From: Oscillospiraceae bacterium
GTDB lineage: Bacteria > Bacillota > Clostridia > Oscillospirales > Acutalibacteraceae
Direction of reading: 5' to 3'
DNA length: 64,000 bases
Assembly: GCA_902762875.1 (NCBI GenBank)
Contig: CACWPS010000001.1
Location: 186,001-250,000 of the forward strand
Shown here: positions 50,462-59,211 of the stretch, piece after piece
How the letters are laid out: every line of letters begins with the position of its first letter
Position numbering within the stretch: position 1 is the stretch's first letter
Translations under genes and position numbers: made by a program
Notes under the pieces: model-generated
What the model was told of the DNA's origin: nothing
The model's database searches: none
The model's input: the letters and a program-made list of their open reading frames with translations, nothing else

Positions 50462-52357
50462 TTATACTTCCATAATAATCGGCAAAATCATAGGAGCTCT
50501 TCTCGTTTTTGTGCTGACAAAACGGGATACCCTCTCCTTAATTCTGGTTTTTATAGTGTTCCAATCACCTATGCCTTCGTCATAGCAACGCTCGAGTATA
50601 TCACATACCAGCTCGTTAATATCGTGCATAAGCTCTTCGGACTCCTTAACATATACAAAGCCACGGGACACAACATCGGGGCCTGAAACCACCTCTCTTG
50701 TTACACTGTCAATCGAAACGGCGACAATTATTATACCGTCGTCGGCTAAATGCTTTCTGTCCCTAAGAACAATACTGCCCACATCGCCTACGCCGAGGCC
50801 GTCAACAAGCACCCTGCCCGCAGGTACGGTTTCGGTGGACTTAAGCGTTTTTTCCGAAACCTCGATAACACTTCCGTTACCCGCTATAAGGATATTTTCC
50901 TCGGGTATGCCCATCTGGCGGGCGAGTCCCGCATGCTTCATAAGGTGCTTTTGCTCGCCGTGAAGCGGAATAAAGTATTTCGGCTTTACAATGCTCATCA
51001 TAAGTTTCAGCTCTTCCTGACAGGCGTGACCCGAAACATGAACATCATACATCCGCTCGTAAACCACATTAGCTCCCCGTTTCATTAGCTCGTTGATAAC
51101 CTTGCCTACCAGCTTTTCGTTGCCGGGTATCGGGGTTGCCGAAATAATAAACATATCCCCGGGGATAATCTCAACCTGCCTATGCTCCGAAAAAGCAATA
51201 CGGTGCAGGGCTGAAAGGGGCTCGCCCTGACTGCCTGTAGTGATAATCACAAGCTCGCTGGGCGGGTAATTTCTTATCATTTCAATATCAACCAAAATAT
51301 CCTTGGGCAGCTTCAAATAGCCAAGCTCGGAAGCGACGGTTACAACATTTATCATACTTCTGCCCGAAACCGCCACCTTGCGGCCGCACTTTGCCGCTTC
51401 ATCGATAATCTGCTGAATGCGGTGTATATTAGAGGAGAATGTAGCAACAATTATGCGGTGCTCCTCGGCCTTTTTAAAGAGATTTGAGAGTGACTCGCCC
51501 ACAATTCTTTCACTTGGTGTAAAGCCGGGTCTCTCGGCATTAGTAGAGTCCGACATTAGTGCTAAAACGCCCTTTTTGCCAAGCTCTGCAAAACGGCCTA
51601 TATCGATAACATAATCGTCAATAGGGGTGGTGTCAATCTTAAAGTCGCCTGTCTGCACCACCGTTCCCGCAGGACAGGTTATAGCAAAGCCCACAGCGTC
51701 GGGTATAGAGTGGTTTACATGGATAAACTCAATTTGAAATTTCCCAAGCTTTACTACATCCCCCGGTTTTGCAACATTAAGCTTTGCGTCCGAAAGGAGC
51801 TTATGCTCCTTAAGCTTGCCCTGAATAAGCCCGACAGTTAAATTTGTTGCGTAAATCGGAACATTGAAATTCCTTAAAAGGTAAGGAATCGCACCGATAT
51901 GATCCTCGTGACCGTGGGTCACAACAAGGCCCTTAATTTTATCCTTGTTCTCGAGCACATATGTGAAATCGGGAATTACAATATCAATTCCGGGGGTTTC
52001 CTCATCGGGGAATGACATACCGCAGTCCACAAGGAACATATCACCGTCATATTCGTACAGAGTGATGTTCTTGCCTATTTCGCCGAGTCCCCCTAAGAGT
52101 ATGATTCTAAGGGGTTTAGTGTTCTGCTTACTGTTATATCTGCGGGTACTGCCCGAGACCTTCTGCTTTGTGCCTGCGGTCGTTTTTCTGGCCGCAGTAT
52201 TACCCTTTGCGGGGGCAGTTCTCTGGGATACGGGCTTTCCCGCCGCCTTTGACGACGATGTTTTCTGAGTGGGTTTTCTATACCTCTGTTGAGTTTGCCT
52301 GCGAGGGGGTGCTGTACCTTCTTTTTTCTTATTATCTTTTTCGTTTGTTTCTGCCAT
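50462..52357 (-). CDS. rnjA: Ribonuclease J
   Basis: A 631-residue metallo-beta-lactamase/beta-CASP nuclease. The first about 80 residues are a low-complexity, basic, Lys/Thr/Ser/Arg-rich extension not found in Bacillus RNase J1, probably disordered. The catalytic part starts PLRIILLGGLGEIGKNITLY; zinc motif THGHEDHIGAIPYLL, then DSTNAERPGFTPSE, VSGRSMINVV and SGHACQEEL; the C-terminal domain ends PMILPIIMEV. It is a 5'-3' exo- and endo-nuclease for mRNA decay and rRNA processing. ATG 52357 has GGAGG 11 bases upstream. Promoter at 52464-52493. Confidence 0.95.
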   Translation of the reverse strand: MAETNEKDNKKKEGTAPPRRQTQQRYRKPTQKTSSSKAAGKPVSQRTAPAKGNTAARKTTAGTKQKVSGSTRRYNSKQNTKPLRIILLGGLGEIGKNITLYEYDGDMFLVDCGMSFPDEETPGIDIVIPDFTYVLENKDKIKGLVVTHGHEDHIGAIPYLLRNFNVPIYATNLTVGLIQGKLKEHKLLSDAKLNVAKPGDVVKLGKFQIEFIHVNHSIPDAVGFAITCPAGTVVQTGDFKIDTTPIDDYVIDIGRFAELGKKGVLALMSDSTNAERPGFTPSERIVGESLSNLFKKAEEHRIIVATFSSNIHRIQQIIDEAAKCGRKVAVSGRSMINVVTVASELGYLKLPKDILVDIEMIRNYPPSELVIITTGSQGEPLSALHRIAFSEHRQVEIIPGDMFIISATPIPGNEKLVGKVINELMKRGANVVYERMYDVHVSGHACQEELKLMMSIVKPKYFIPLHGEQKHLMKHAGLARQMGIPEENILIAGNGSVIEVSEKTLKSTETVPAGRVLVDGLGVGDVGSIVLRDRKHLADDGIIIVAVSIDSVTREVVSGPDVVSRGFVYVKESEELMHDINELVCDILERCYDEGIGDWNTIKTRIKERVSRFVSTKTRRAPMILPIIMEV

Positions 52358-52401
52358 TAAAAAATTTTCCTCCAAAATTATTTTGATTTATGTATAGGAA
52401 T

Positions 52402-52424
52402 ATATCGGTCAGCACAGCCGATAT
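52402..52424 (-). other. 5' UTR hairpin of the RNase J gene
   Basis: ATATCGG and CCGATAT form a 7-bp stem with a nine-base loop in the leader about 45 bases before the start. It may protect the 5' end or allow autoregulation by RNase J; that is inference. Confidence 0.45.
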
Positions 52425-52463
52425 TAATACAATACTGATTTTGCACATAGCAATACATAATAT

Positions 52464-52493
52464 ATTTTACATTCAAATGAGTATAATTGTCAA
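52464..52493 (-). promoter_or_regulatory. Sigma-A promoter of the RNase J/rplI/dnaB operon
   Basis: TTGACA (52493-52488), 18-base spacer, TAAAAT (52469-52464). Confidence 0.7.
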
Positions 52494-52530
52494 GAGATAT
52501 TATTGACAATACCTAAATTTTATATTCAAC

Positions 52531-52577
52531 AAAAAAGCTCCCTGTTACATTCGGTCAAAGCCTTAGTATAAGGGAGC
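52531..52577 (-). terminator. Terminator after the TIGR04086 gene
   Basis: GCTCCCT (52537-52543) and AGGGAGC (52571-52577) form a stem with TTTTTT on the minus strand; the 27-base loop is long. Confidence 0.65.
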
Positions 52578-52586
52578 GAACGCTAT

Positions 52587-52994
52587 TTATATGTATTTAT
52601 GACTTTTTCCTTTATTAACCCCTATAATTCCTCCTATAAGTGAGGAAAGCATTATAATTATAAAATGAAAAAGGGTATTAAGGGTTATTCCCCCGCTGTT
52701 GACTATAAGAGATACGAGGGTAATGAGTATAAATGCTATCCCGCCTATAACTGCCCCCACAAGTAAGCCCTTGCTCCCCTGCATTTTTGCCGTAAAAAAG
52801 GCGGCGGCAAAACAGCCAATCGCTACCGAAAGGGTTGCAAAAACAGGGGCGTATTTAAAGGCCGCACCCGAAAGATACATTACAAGCGCAAAAATCAAAA
52901 TAAAGACAGCGGTTACAATCGCTCCTATAAGAAAGCCGAAAATATAGCTTAAATAACCTTTTTTATCATTGCTGTAAAGTGCGTCTTTGCCCAT
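52587..52994 (-). CDS. TIGR04086 family membrane protein (135 aa)
   Basis: A 135-residue protein with four hydrophobic helices, e.g. IFGFLIGAIVTAVFILIFAL, YAPVFATLSVAIGCFAAAFF, GLLVGAVIGGIAFILITLVS and LFHFIIIMLSSLIGGIIGVN. The pattern Gly-rich helix followed by AKMQGSKGLLVG matches TIGR04086, found next to yajC in many Clostridia. Function is unknown; the link to yajC hints at protein export or membrane biogenesis. It follows yajC by 61 bases and ends at a terminator. Confidence 0.85.
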   Translation of the reverse strand: MGKDALYSNDKKGYLSYIFGFLIGAIVTAVFILIFALVMYLSGAAFKYAPVFATLSVAIGCFAAAFFTAKMQGSKGLLVGAVIGGIAFILITLVSLIVNSGGITLNTLFHFIIIMLSSLIGGIIGVNKGKSHKYI

Positions 52995-53055
52995 AAAAAA
53001 TCCCTCCTGAATAGTAAAGTATATTCAGGAGGGACAAAACATATTACGAATAGTT

Positions 53056-53397
53056 TTACTTTGAAGCAGTATCGTCGTGAACGGTCAGATTTGACTGAAG
53101 AGCCCAGCGTGCGACAGTAAGCTTACTGTGGTCACTGCTGGATTCGATAACGATGGTGTCCTCCTTAAGGGAAATAACTCGGCCGTAGATACCGCCGATG
53201 GTGACTACTTCATCGCCTACCATCAGGTTTTCACGCATCTTCTTTTCTTCCTTTTGCTTTTTGCGCTGGGGGCGTATAAGCAAAAGATACATAGCGCCGA
53301 AAATCAAGGCATAAATTAAAATCATAACGATTAAGCTGCCCTTTGATGAGCCGGAATTGGCTGCCGTAGTCTCCAAGGTGTAAAAATTAAAATTCAT
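53056..53397 (-). CDS. yajC: Preprotein translocase subunit YajC
   Basis: A 113-residue protein with one membrane segment (about 19-40: KGSLIVMILIYALIFGAMYL), LLIRPQRKKQKEEKKMRENL and the cytosolic beta domain VGDEVVTIGGIYGRVISLKE. It is an accessory of the SecDF complex. The gene has its own promoter (53429-53457) between it and tgt. The N-terminus before the helix is longer than in Bacillus. Confidence 0.94.
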   Translation of the reverse strand: MNFNFYTLETTAANSGSSKGSLIVMILIYALIFGAMYLLLIRPQRKKQKEEKKMRENLMVGDEVVTIGGIYGRVISLKEDTIVIESSSDHSKLTVARWALQSNLTVHDDTASK

Positions 53398-53428
53398 TTA
53401 TATTGCCCTCCAAATAGCTGTTATGGCT

Positions 53429-53457
53429 ATTATATCCTATTATTTACTAATTTGCAA
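53429..53457 (-). promoter_or_regulatory. Sigma-A promoter of yajC
   Basis: TTGCAA (53457-53452), 17-base spacer, TATAAT (53434-53429). Confidence 0.75.
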
Positions 53458-53462
53458 GAAAA

Positions 53463-54593
53463 TTATATCCTTGTGGATAAAATTATTTCTTTTTCCGCCT
53501 TAAAGCGGGCAAATTCGCCCCTGTCAAGTGCGTTTCTAATATCTTCCATAAGATGATTGTAAAACCACAGATTGTGCATTACCGTAAGCCTTTGGGACAG
53601 CATTTCCTGACTTTTCAGAAGATGCCTTACATAAGCTTTGCTGTAATTTCTGCAAACGGGGCAGCCGCATTCCTCGTCAATCGGCGACATATCGGTTTCA
53701 TACTTCTTATTATTAAGATTTATGATACCCTTTGAGGTAAAAAGGTGCCCGTGCCGAGCGTTACGACTTGGCATTACGCAGTCAAAAAGGTCAACACCCC
53801 GTTCAACTGCGTTTAGGATATTTGCAGGGGTTCCGACACCCATTAAATAGCGTATTTTATCTTTAGGCATATGTGGTGTTACGCACTCAATAATATCATA
53901 CATAACATCTGTAGGCTCGCCCACCGCAAGACCGCCTATAGCATAACCGTCAAGGTCTAAATCGGCAATCCGCTTCATATGGTCGGCCCTAAGGTCCCTA
54001 TAGGTACAGCCCTGATTAATACCGAAAAGCATCTGTTCAGGGTTGATGGTATCTTCCCTGCGGTTAAGCTCCGCCATTTTTTCCTTACAGCGAATAAGCC
54101 AGCGGGTAGTTCTCTCACAGGACTCCTTAGAATATGAATGCTCGGCGGGGTTTTCAACGCACTCGTCAAAGGCCATAGCAATAGTTGAGCCTAAGTTTGA
54201 CTGTATGGTCATACTTTCTTCGGGACCCATAAAAATGCGTCTGCCGTCAACATGGGAGGCAAAGGTTACCCCCTCCTCGGCAATATTGCGAAGAGAAGCC
54301 AACGAAAAGACCTGAAAGCCGCCGCTGTCGGTTAAAATCGGTCCGTCCCAAGTAGTAAATTTATGCAGTCCCCCGCACTCATTTATAATCCCGTCACCCG
54401 GGCGGACATGAAGATGATATGTGTTTGAAAGCATTACCTGACAGCCCAGAGTTTTTAAATCCTCTGCCGAAACAGCGCCCTTAATAGCTGCCGCAGTCGC
54501 CACATTCATAAATGCAGGGGTCTGCACCGTGCCTCTGTTCGTGATAAACTCGCCTCGGCGGGCACTTCCCTCTTGTTTTAAAAGCTTATACAT
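53463..54593 (-). CDS. tgt: tRNA-guanine transglycosylase
   Basis: A 376-residue TIM-barrel enzyme of queuosine biosynthesis. LTDSGGFQVFSLASLRNI carries the first catalytic Asp, AMAFDECVENPAEHSYSKES and GGLAVGEPTDVMYDIIECVT the substrate loop, and FDCVMPSRNARHGHLFTSKG the nucleophile Asp; the zinc site is in CGCPVCRNYSKAYVRHLLKS with three cysteines and a later His. It exchanges G34 for preQ1 in tRNAs with GUN anticodons. It is 23 bases after putP on the same strand; a yajC promoter follows. Confidence 0.97.
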   Translation of the reverse strand: MYKLLKQEGSARRGEFITNRGTVQTPAFMNVATAAAIKGAVSAEDLKTLGCQVMLSNTYHLHVRPGDGIINECGGLHKFTTWDGPILTDSGGFQVFSLASLRNIAEEGVTFASHVDGRRIFMGPEESMTIQSNLGSTIAMAFDECVENPAEHSYSKESCERTTRWLIRCKEKMAELNRREDTINPEQMLFGINQGCTYRDLRADHMKRIADLDLDGYAIGGLAVGEPTDVMYDIIECVTPHMPKDKIRYLMGVGTPANILNAVERGVDLFDCVMPSRNARHGHLFTSKGIINLNNKKYETDMSPIDEECGCPVCRNYSKAYVRHLLKSQEMLSQRLTVMHNLWFYNHLMEDIRNALDRGEFARFKAEKEIILSTRI

Positions 54594-54616
54594 TAATTAC
54601 CGATACGCCCTTGTTT

Positions 54617-56149
54617 TTAATCTTTAATAGCCTGTACTTCATCAAATACATCGGTTGTTTCTTTATCCGGTGCAGAAGTTACCAAGCTTACAACTATGAT
54701 TGCTATTGAAGCGAATATGAATGCGGGCAAAAGCTCGTATATATTAAGTATAGTATCCGCAAAAATTCTTGCAACAACATACTTCCAAACAAATACCATA
54801 ACTCCGCCTGTTATCATACCCGCAAGTGCGCCCCATTTGTTCATTCTTCTCCAGAACAGGGCGAAAAGCACAACAGGGCCGAATGCTGCGCCGAAGCCCG
54901 CCCAAGCAAAGGAAACCACCGTGAAAACAGAGCTTTTCTCGTTAAGTGACATAAAGACGGCAATTACAGAAATTACGATTACAGAAATTCTTGCTACTAT
55001 CATAGCTTTCTTTTCGGAAAGCTTTATTCCGAAGAAATCGTGCATAATATTCTGCGATACACTTGAGGATGCCGCCAAAAGCTGTGAATCGGCGGTGGAC
55101 ATTGTAGCCGCCAAAATACCCGCCAATATAACACCTGCAATAAGTGCGGGCAAAATGCCGTGGGAGCTTATAAGCTTTGCAATAGCTACAATAACACGCT
55201 CGGTATCGGAAAGCTCTGCTATAGCGCCGCTCTTTACAACGCCGAAGCCCACAATACCGATAAGAATTGCCGCCGCCATTGAAATTATAACCCAAATAAC
55301 GGCAATTCTGCGGGAGGTCTTAAGCTTGTTAGCATCCTTAATCGCCATAAAGCGGAGGAGTATATGGGGCATACCGAAATATCCAAGTCCCCACGCAAGG
55401 GTTGAGGCAATAGTCAGCCCGTTGTAGGGCACAACCCCTTCGGAACCTGCGTATACCTCTGTAAAGCTTACAAATCCCCTAATGGAGCTAACATTTGCAA
55501 CGACCTGATCCCAGCCGCCTGCGGCATTTATGCCGAAAAGCAGAACCACAACAAGGGCAACAGTCATAACAATACTCTGAATAAGGTCGGTTGTGGACGC
55601 CGCAAGGAAGCCGCCTAAGGTGGTGTAAAGCACGATAACAGCAGCGCTTATAAGCATTGCTGTGACATAGTTCATTCCAAAAAGGGTGTTAAAAAGCTTG
55701 CCGCAGGCGGAAAATCCCGAAGCAGTATACGGAACAAAGAAAACTATAATAATAAGCGCAGAAATCAGACTTAAAATGTTCTTATTGTCGCCGAAACGCT
55801 TTGAAAAGAAATCGGGAACGGTAAAGGCATCAATATGGCTTGAATACCGTCTTAAACGCTTTGCAACGATAAGAAAGTTAAGATATGTACCGATTGCAAG
55901 ACCGATAGCCGTCCAAGAAGCCTCTGCAAAGCTTCCCGCCATTGCAAGGCCGGGAAGACCCATTAAAAGCCATGAACTCATATCCGATGCCTCGGCGCTC
56001 ATAGCGGTCACAACAGGGCCTAATTTTCTTCCGCCCAGATAAAAATCGTCCGAGCTTTTGTTTCTTTTAGAGTATATAACTCCGATTGCAATCATTACGC
56101 CAAGATAGGCAAAAATTGCAATCAGGATACATATATCCGCAGTTGTCAA
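54617..56149 (-). CDS. putP: Sodium/proline symporter (SSS family)
   Basis: A 510-residue protein with about 13 membrane segments. Motifs: DFYLGGRKLGPVVTAMSAEA then SDMSSWLLMGLPGLA (sodium site 2), YTTLGGFLAASTTDLIQSIV, WGLGYFGMPHILLRFMAIKD and GILAATMSTADSQLLAASSS. These match PutP. It imports proline with sodium as nutrient or osmoprotectant. Promoter at 56181-56209. Confidence 0.93.
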   Translation of the reverse strand: MTTADICILIAIFAYLGVMIAIGVIYSKRNKSSDDFYLGGRKLGPVVTAMSAEASDMSSWLLMGLPGLAMAGSFAEASWTAIGLAIGTYLNFLIVAKRLRRYSSHIDAFTVPDFFSKRFGDNKNILSLISALIIIVFFVPYTASGFSACGKLFNTLFGMNYVTAMLISAAVIVLYTTLGGFLAASTTDLIQSIVMTVALVVVLLFGINAAGGWDQVVANVSSIRGFVSFTEVYAGSEGVVPYNGLTIASTLAWGLGYFGMPHILLRFMAIKDANKLKTSRRIAVIWVIISMAAAILIGIVGFGVVKSGAIAELSDTERVIVAIAKLISSHGILPALIAGVILAGILAATMSTADSQLLAASSSVSQNIMHDFFGIKLSEKKAMIVARISVIVISVIAVFMSLNEKSSVFTVVSFAWAGFGAAFGPVVLFALFWRRMNKWGALAGMITGGVMVFVWKYVVARIFADTILNIYELLPAFIFASIAIIVVSLVTSAPDKETTDVFDEVQAIKD

Positions 56150-56180
56150 TTTAATTCCCCCAAAACAAAAAATATAAGTT

Positions 56181-56209
56181 ATTCTAACACATTAATTCAC
56201 CTTATGCAA
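56181..56209 (-). promoter_or_regulatory. Sigma-A promoter of putP
   Basis: TTGCAT (56209-56204), 17-base spacer, TAGAAT (56186-56181). Confidence 0.75.
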
Positions 56210-56271
56210 CAAAAAGTTTTAGAGCATAATTGTAAATAATAAAAATATAATAAATTTAAAGGAGTGATGAT

Positions 56272-56778
56272 ATGAAAAAAGTAAACAGTATTTTAGCCTT
56301 TATTATAATAGGTATAGTGGGCACGCTATGGCATTTCATATATGAATGGTCAGGCGATAACCCGATTGTGGGTGCCGTTGCTCCCGTTAATGAAAGCGTT
56401 TGGGAGCACCTGAAGCTACTCTTCTTCCCCGCTGTTTTTTACTTTATAATAGAGTGTTTTTTAAGTAAAGAGCGATACGAAAACCTTATCCCTGCAGGTG
56501 CAATCGGTATTTTCACAGGTATGCTGACAATTATAGCGTTCTTTTACACATACAAAGGTATTTTAGGCTATGATGCAGATGCACTTAATATATTAAGCTA
56601 TTTTATAGGTCTCGGAGTTACGCTATTTGTAAAATCGCAGATACTAAAGAAAAAGTCCTTTACCTCTAAAACCGCAAAATACCTGTCCCTTATAATAACA
56701 GCGGTCACGGCGGTTTTATTCTTTATTTGGAGCTTTTGCCCGCCAAGGCTTGGGATTTTTATTCCCCCTGTTTCTTAG
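56272..56778 (+). CDS. DUF6512 family membrane protein (168 aa)
   Basis: A 168-residue protein with about five hydrophobic helices. The motif GTLWHFIYEWSGDNPIVGAV followed by NESVWEHLKLLFFPAVFYFI is the hallmark of DUF6512. Conserved His, Trp, Glu and the NESVWEH block near the membrane surface could form an active or binding site, but no function is known. AAAGGAG lies seven bases before the ATG and a TATAAT-like box at about 56253. It is convergent with asnA, overlapping by four bases. Confidence 0.8.
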   Translation: MKKVNSILAFIIIGIVGTLWHFIYEWSGDNPIVGAVAPVNESVWEHLKLLFFPAVFYFIIECFLSKERYENLIPAGAIGIFTGMLTIIAFFYTYKGILGYDADALNILSYFIGLGVTLFVKSQILKKKSFTSKTAKYLSLIITAVTAVLFFIWSFCPPRLGIFIPPVS

Positions 56779-57770
56779 AAAGAAAGCAGGGATATACCCT
56801 TTTCCTTGCACTTGTTTATCTCTTTTTCAGGCCATACCGAAACCTGAACCTCGCCGATATGCGCCTTTTGAAGCAGTAGCATACACAGTCTTGACTGACC
56901 GATTCCTCCGCCTATTGTAAGCGGAAGTGCGCCAGAAATCAACAGCTTATGAAACTCAAAATCAAGCCTATCCTCGGCATTTTCAGCCTTGAGCTGTGAA
57001 ATAAGGCTTTCCCTGTCAACCCTTATTCCCATAGAGGAAATCTCAAAGGCGCTATCGAGCACTCGGTTGTAAACAACAATGTCTCCGTTTAGTGACCAAT
57101 CGTCATAATCGGGGGCTCTGCCGTCGTGCTTTTCGCCGTTTTTAAGCCTGCCGCCTATCTGCATAACAAATACTGCACCCAATTCCTTAGCCGCCGCATT
57201 TTCACGCTCCTTTGGCGTAAGGTCGGGGTATTTTTCCTCTAACTCATAGGTGGAAACAAAGCTTATTTTATCGGGCAGATAGCAGTCAAGCCCGGGATAT
57301 TCCTTCTCAACCGCCTTTGCGGTGCGCAGAACTGCGCCGTATATGCTCCTTACCGCCGCCTTTAAATATTCTTCATTTCTGTCCTCTGCGGTAATCACCT
57401 TTTCCCAATCCCACTGGTCAACATATATAGAGTGGATACTGTCGCATACCTCGTCACGGCGAATGGCGTTCATATCGGTATAAAGCCCTGTATGAATCGG
57501 GAAGCTGTAGCGCATAAGCGCCATTCTTTTCCATTTAGCAAGGCTGTGGACAACCTCGGCAATCTCCCCCGTTTCCTTAATATCAAAGCTGACGGGGCGC
57601 TCAACACCGTTTAAATCGTCATTAATACCGCTACCCTGCTTTACAAAAAGCGGAGCGGAAACCCTTGATAGGTCAAGGGCGTCGCAAAGCTCTGATGAAA
57701 ATTTATCCTTTACAAGGGAAATTGCACTCTGGGTATCAAATTCGTTAAGCTTTGAAGTGTATTTTTCCAT
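56775..57770 (-). CDS. asnA: Aspartate--ammonia ligase
   Basis: A 331-residue class II synthetase-like enzyme. SRVSAPLFVKQGSGINDDLN with GVERPVSFD, MALMRYSFPIHTGLYTDMNA, YVDQWDWEKVI and LPLTIGGGIGQSRLCMLLLQ match AsnA. It makes asparagine from aspartate, ammonia and ATP. It follows asnS by 12 bases and should be under the same upstream T-box (61015-61274), which fits a starvation response to uncharged tRNA-Asn. Confidence 0.96.
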   Translation of the reverse strand: MEKYTSKLNEFDTQSAISLVKDKFSSELCDALDLSRVSAPLFVKQGSGINDDLNGVERPVSFDIKETGEIAEVVHSLAKWKRMALMRYSFPIHTGLYTDMNAIRRDEVCDSIHSIYVDQWDWEKVITAEDRNEEYLKAAVRSIYGAVLRTAKAVEKEYPGLDCYLPDKISFVSTYELEEKYPDLTPKERENAAAKELGAVFVMQIGGRLKNGEKHDGRAPDYDDWSLNGDIVVYNRVLDSAFEISSMGIRVDRESLISQLKAENAEDRLDFEFHKLLISGALPLTIGGGIGQSRLCMLLLQKAHIGEVQVSVWPEKEINKCKEKGISLLSF

Positions 57771-57782
57771 AAAACTACTCCT

Positions 57783-59159
57783 TTACTGAATATTTCCGAC
57801 CGTGCGTGGATAGAGAATTACATCACGTATGTTTGAAACTCCCGTAACATACATAATTATACGCTCAAGACCGAGACCGAAGCCGCTGTGGGGAACAGAT
57901 CCGAAACGGCGCAGGGCAATATAGTGCTCGTATTCGTCAAGGGACATTCCCCTAACCTTCATAGCCTCTAAGAGCTTATCAAGGTCTGCCTCTCTCTCAC
58001 TGCAGCCGATAATCTCGCCCACACCGGGCACTAAAAGGTCGGTTGCGGCAACGGTTTTTCCGTCGGGATTCTGTTTCATATAGAAAGACTTAATCTCTTT
58101 CGGATAATCGGTAAGGAAAACAGGCTTTTTGCAAATCTCCTCGGAAATATAGCGCTCGTGCTCGGTCATAAGGTCACAGCCCCACTCAACGGGGTACTGG
58201 AACTGAACACCCGAATTTTTAAGCTTTTCCACAGCCTCGGTATAGGTCATAACCGCAAAATCGTGACCCGCTACATTCTTAAGCTTCTCAATAAGTCCGT
58301 TTTCAAAATGCTTATCAAAGAACTTAAGCTCCTCGGGGCATTTTTCAAGTACGGTATTTATAATGTGCTTAATAAGCGCCTCGGCGATTTCTATAATATC
58401 AGGAAGCTCGGCAAAGGCAACCTCAGGCTCCACATGCCAGAACTCGGCAACATGGCGGGGAGTATTGCTCTTTTCCGCGCGGAAGGACGGGCCGAAGGTA
58501 TAAATCTTGCCCATAGCCATAGCGGCGACCTCACCCTCAAGCTGACCTGAAACACTAAGCGCCGCCTTTTTACCGAAAAAGTCATCGGCATAGTATTCTT
58601 CTTCATTTTTATATTGGTCGCTGTAGCCTATTGTGGTTACCTTAAACATCTCCCCTGCACCCTCGCAATCGCTTGCGGTGATAAGCGGTGTATGAATATA
58701 AACATAATGTCTTGACTGGAAAAATTCGTGAATTGAGGCTGAAACCACCGAACGCACCCTGAAAACTGCGTTAAAGGTGTTAGTTCTTACCCTAAGGTGC
58801 GGAATTGTGCGCAGGTATTCAAGGGTGTGGCGCTTTTTCTGCAAGGGATATTCGGGCGGACACTCACCCAAAACCGAGATTTCCTCGGCATTAATTTCAA
58901 CAGAATCGACTGCGACAGCGGAATTTACAACCGTACCCACAACCTTTAGTGAGGTGCCCAGCTTCATAAAATCCGAAATATCCGAAAAATCCGCTTTGTT
59001 TATAACAATCTGCAGATGCTTAAGGCTTGTTCCGTCATTAAGCTCAATAAAAGCCATATTTTTAGAGTCGCGGGAGGTTCTCACCCAGCCGCAGACCGTA
59101 GCTTTAGTGCCGATAAAGTCCTTTTTTTCAAAAATTTCAATAATGTCTGTATGCTTCAT
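57783..59159 (-). CDS. asnS: Asparagine--tRNA ligase
   Basis: A 458-residue class IIb synthetase. The OB-fold anticodon-binding domain covers about 1-110 (VCGWVRTSRDSKNMAFIELN). Motif 2 is FGPSFRAEKSNTPRHVAEFW; motif 3 is GFGLGLERIIMYVTGVSNIR. C-terminal DVILYPRT is typical of AsnRS. ATG 59159 has AGGAG eight bases upstream. The 5' leader is a near copy of the segment after the T-box terminator 1.8 kb upstream, suggesting that asnS was once the first gene there. Confidence 0.96.
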   Translation of the reverse strand: MKHTDIIEIFEKKDFIGTKATVCGWVRTSRDSKNMAFIELNDGTSLKHLQIVINKADFSDISDFMKLGTSLKVVGTVVNSAVAVDSVEINAEEISVLGECPPEYPLQKKRHTLEYLRTIPHLRVRTNTFNAVFRVRSVVSASIHEFFQSRHYVYIHTPLITASDCEGAGEMFKVTTIGYSDQYKNEEEYYADDFFGKKAALSVSGQLEGEVAAMAMGKIYTFGPSFRAEKSNTPRHVAEFWHVEPEVAFAELPDIIEIAEALIKHIINTVLEKCPEELKFFDKHFENGLIEKLKNVAGHDFAVMTYTEAVEKLKNSGVQFQYPVEWGCDLMTEHERYISEEICKKPVFLTDYPKEIKSFYMKQNPDGKTVAATDLLVPGVGEIIGCSEREADLDKLLEAMKVRGMSLDEYEHYIALRRFGSVPHSGFGLGLERIIMYVTGVSNIRDVILYPRTVGNIQ

Positions 59160-59160
59160 T

Positions 59161-59186
59161 TTACACACTCCTAAAAAATACTAAAA
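59161..59186 (-). repeat. Direct repeat of asnS 5' leader, copy A
   Basis: 26 bases containing TAGGAGTGTG (the asnS ribosome site) that match 60989-61014 at 25 positions. Read on the minus strand it lies immediately before the asnS ATG. Confidence 0.85.
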
Positions 59187-59211
59187 TCAATTATTTAGAC
59201 GCAAAAGCAAG

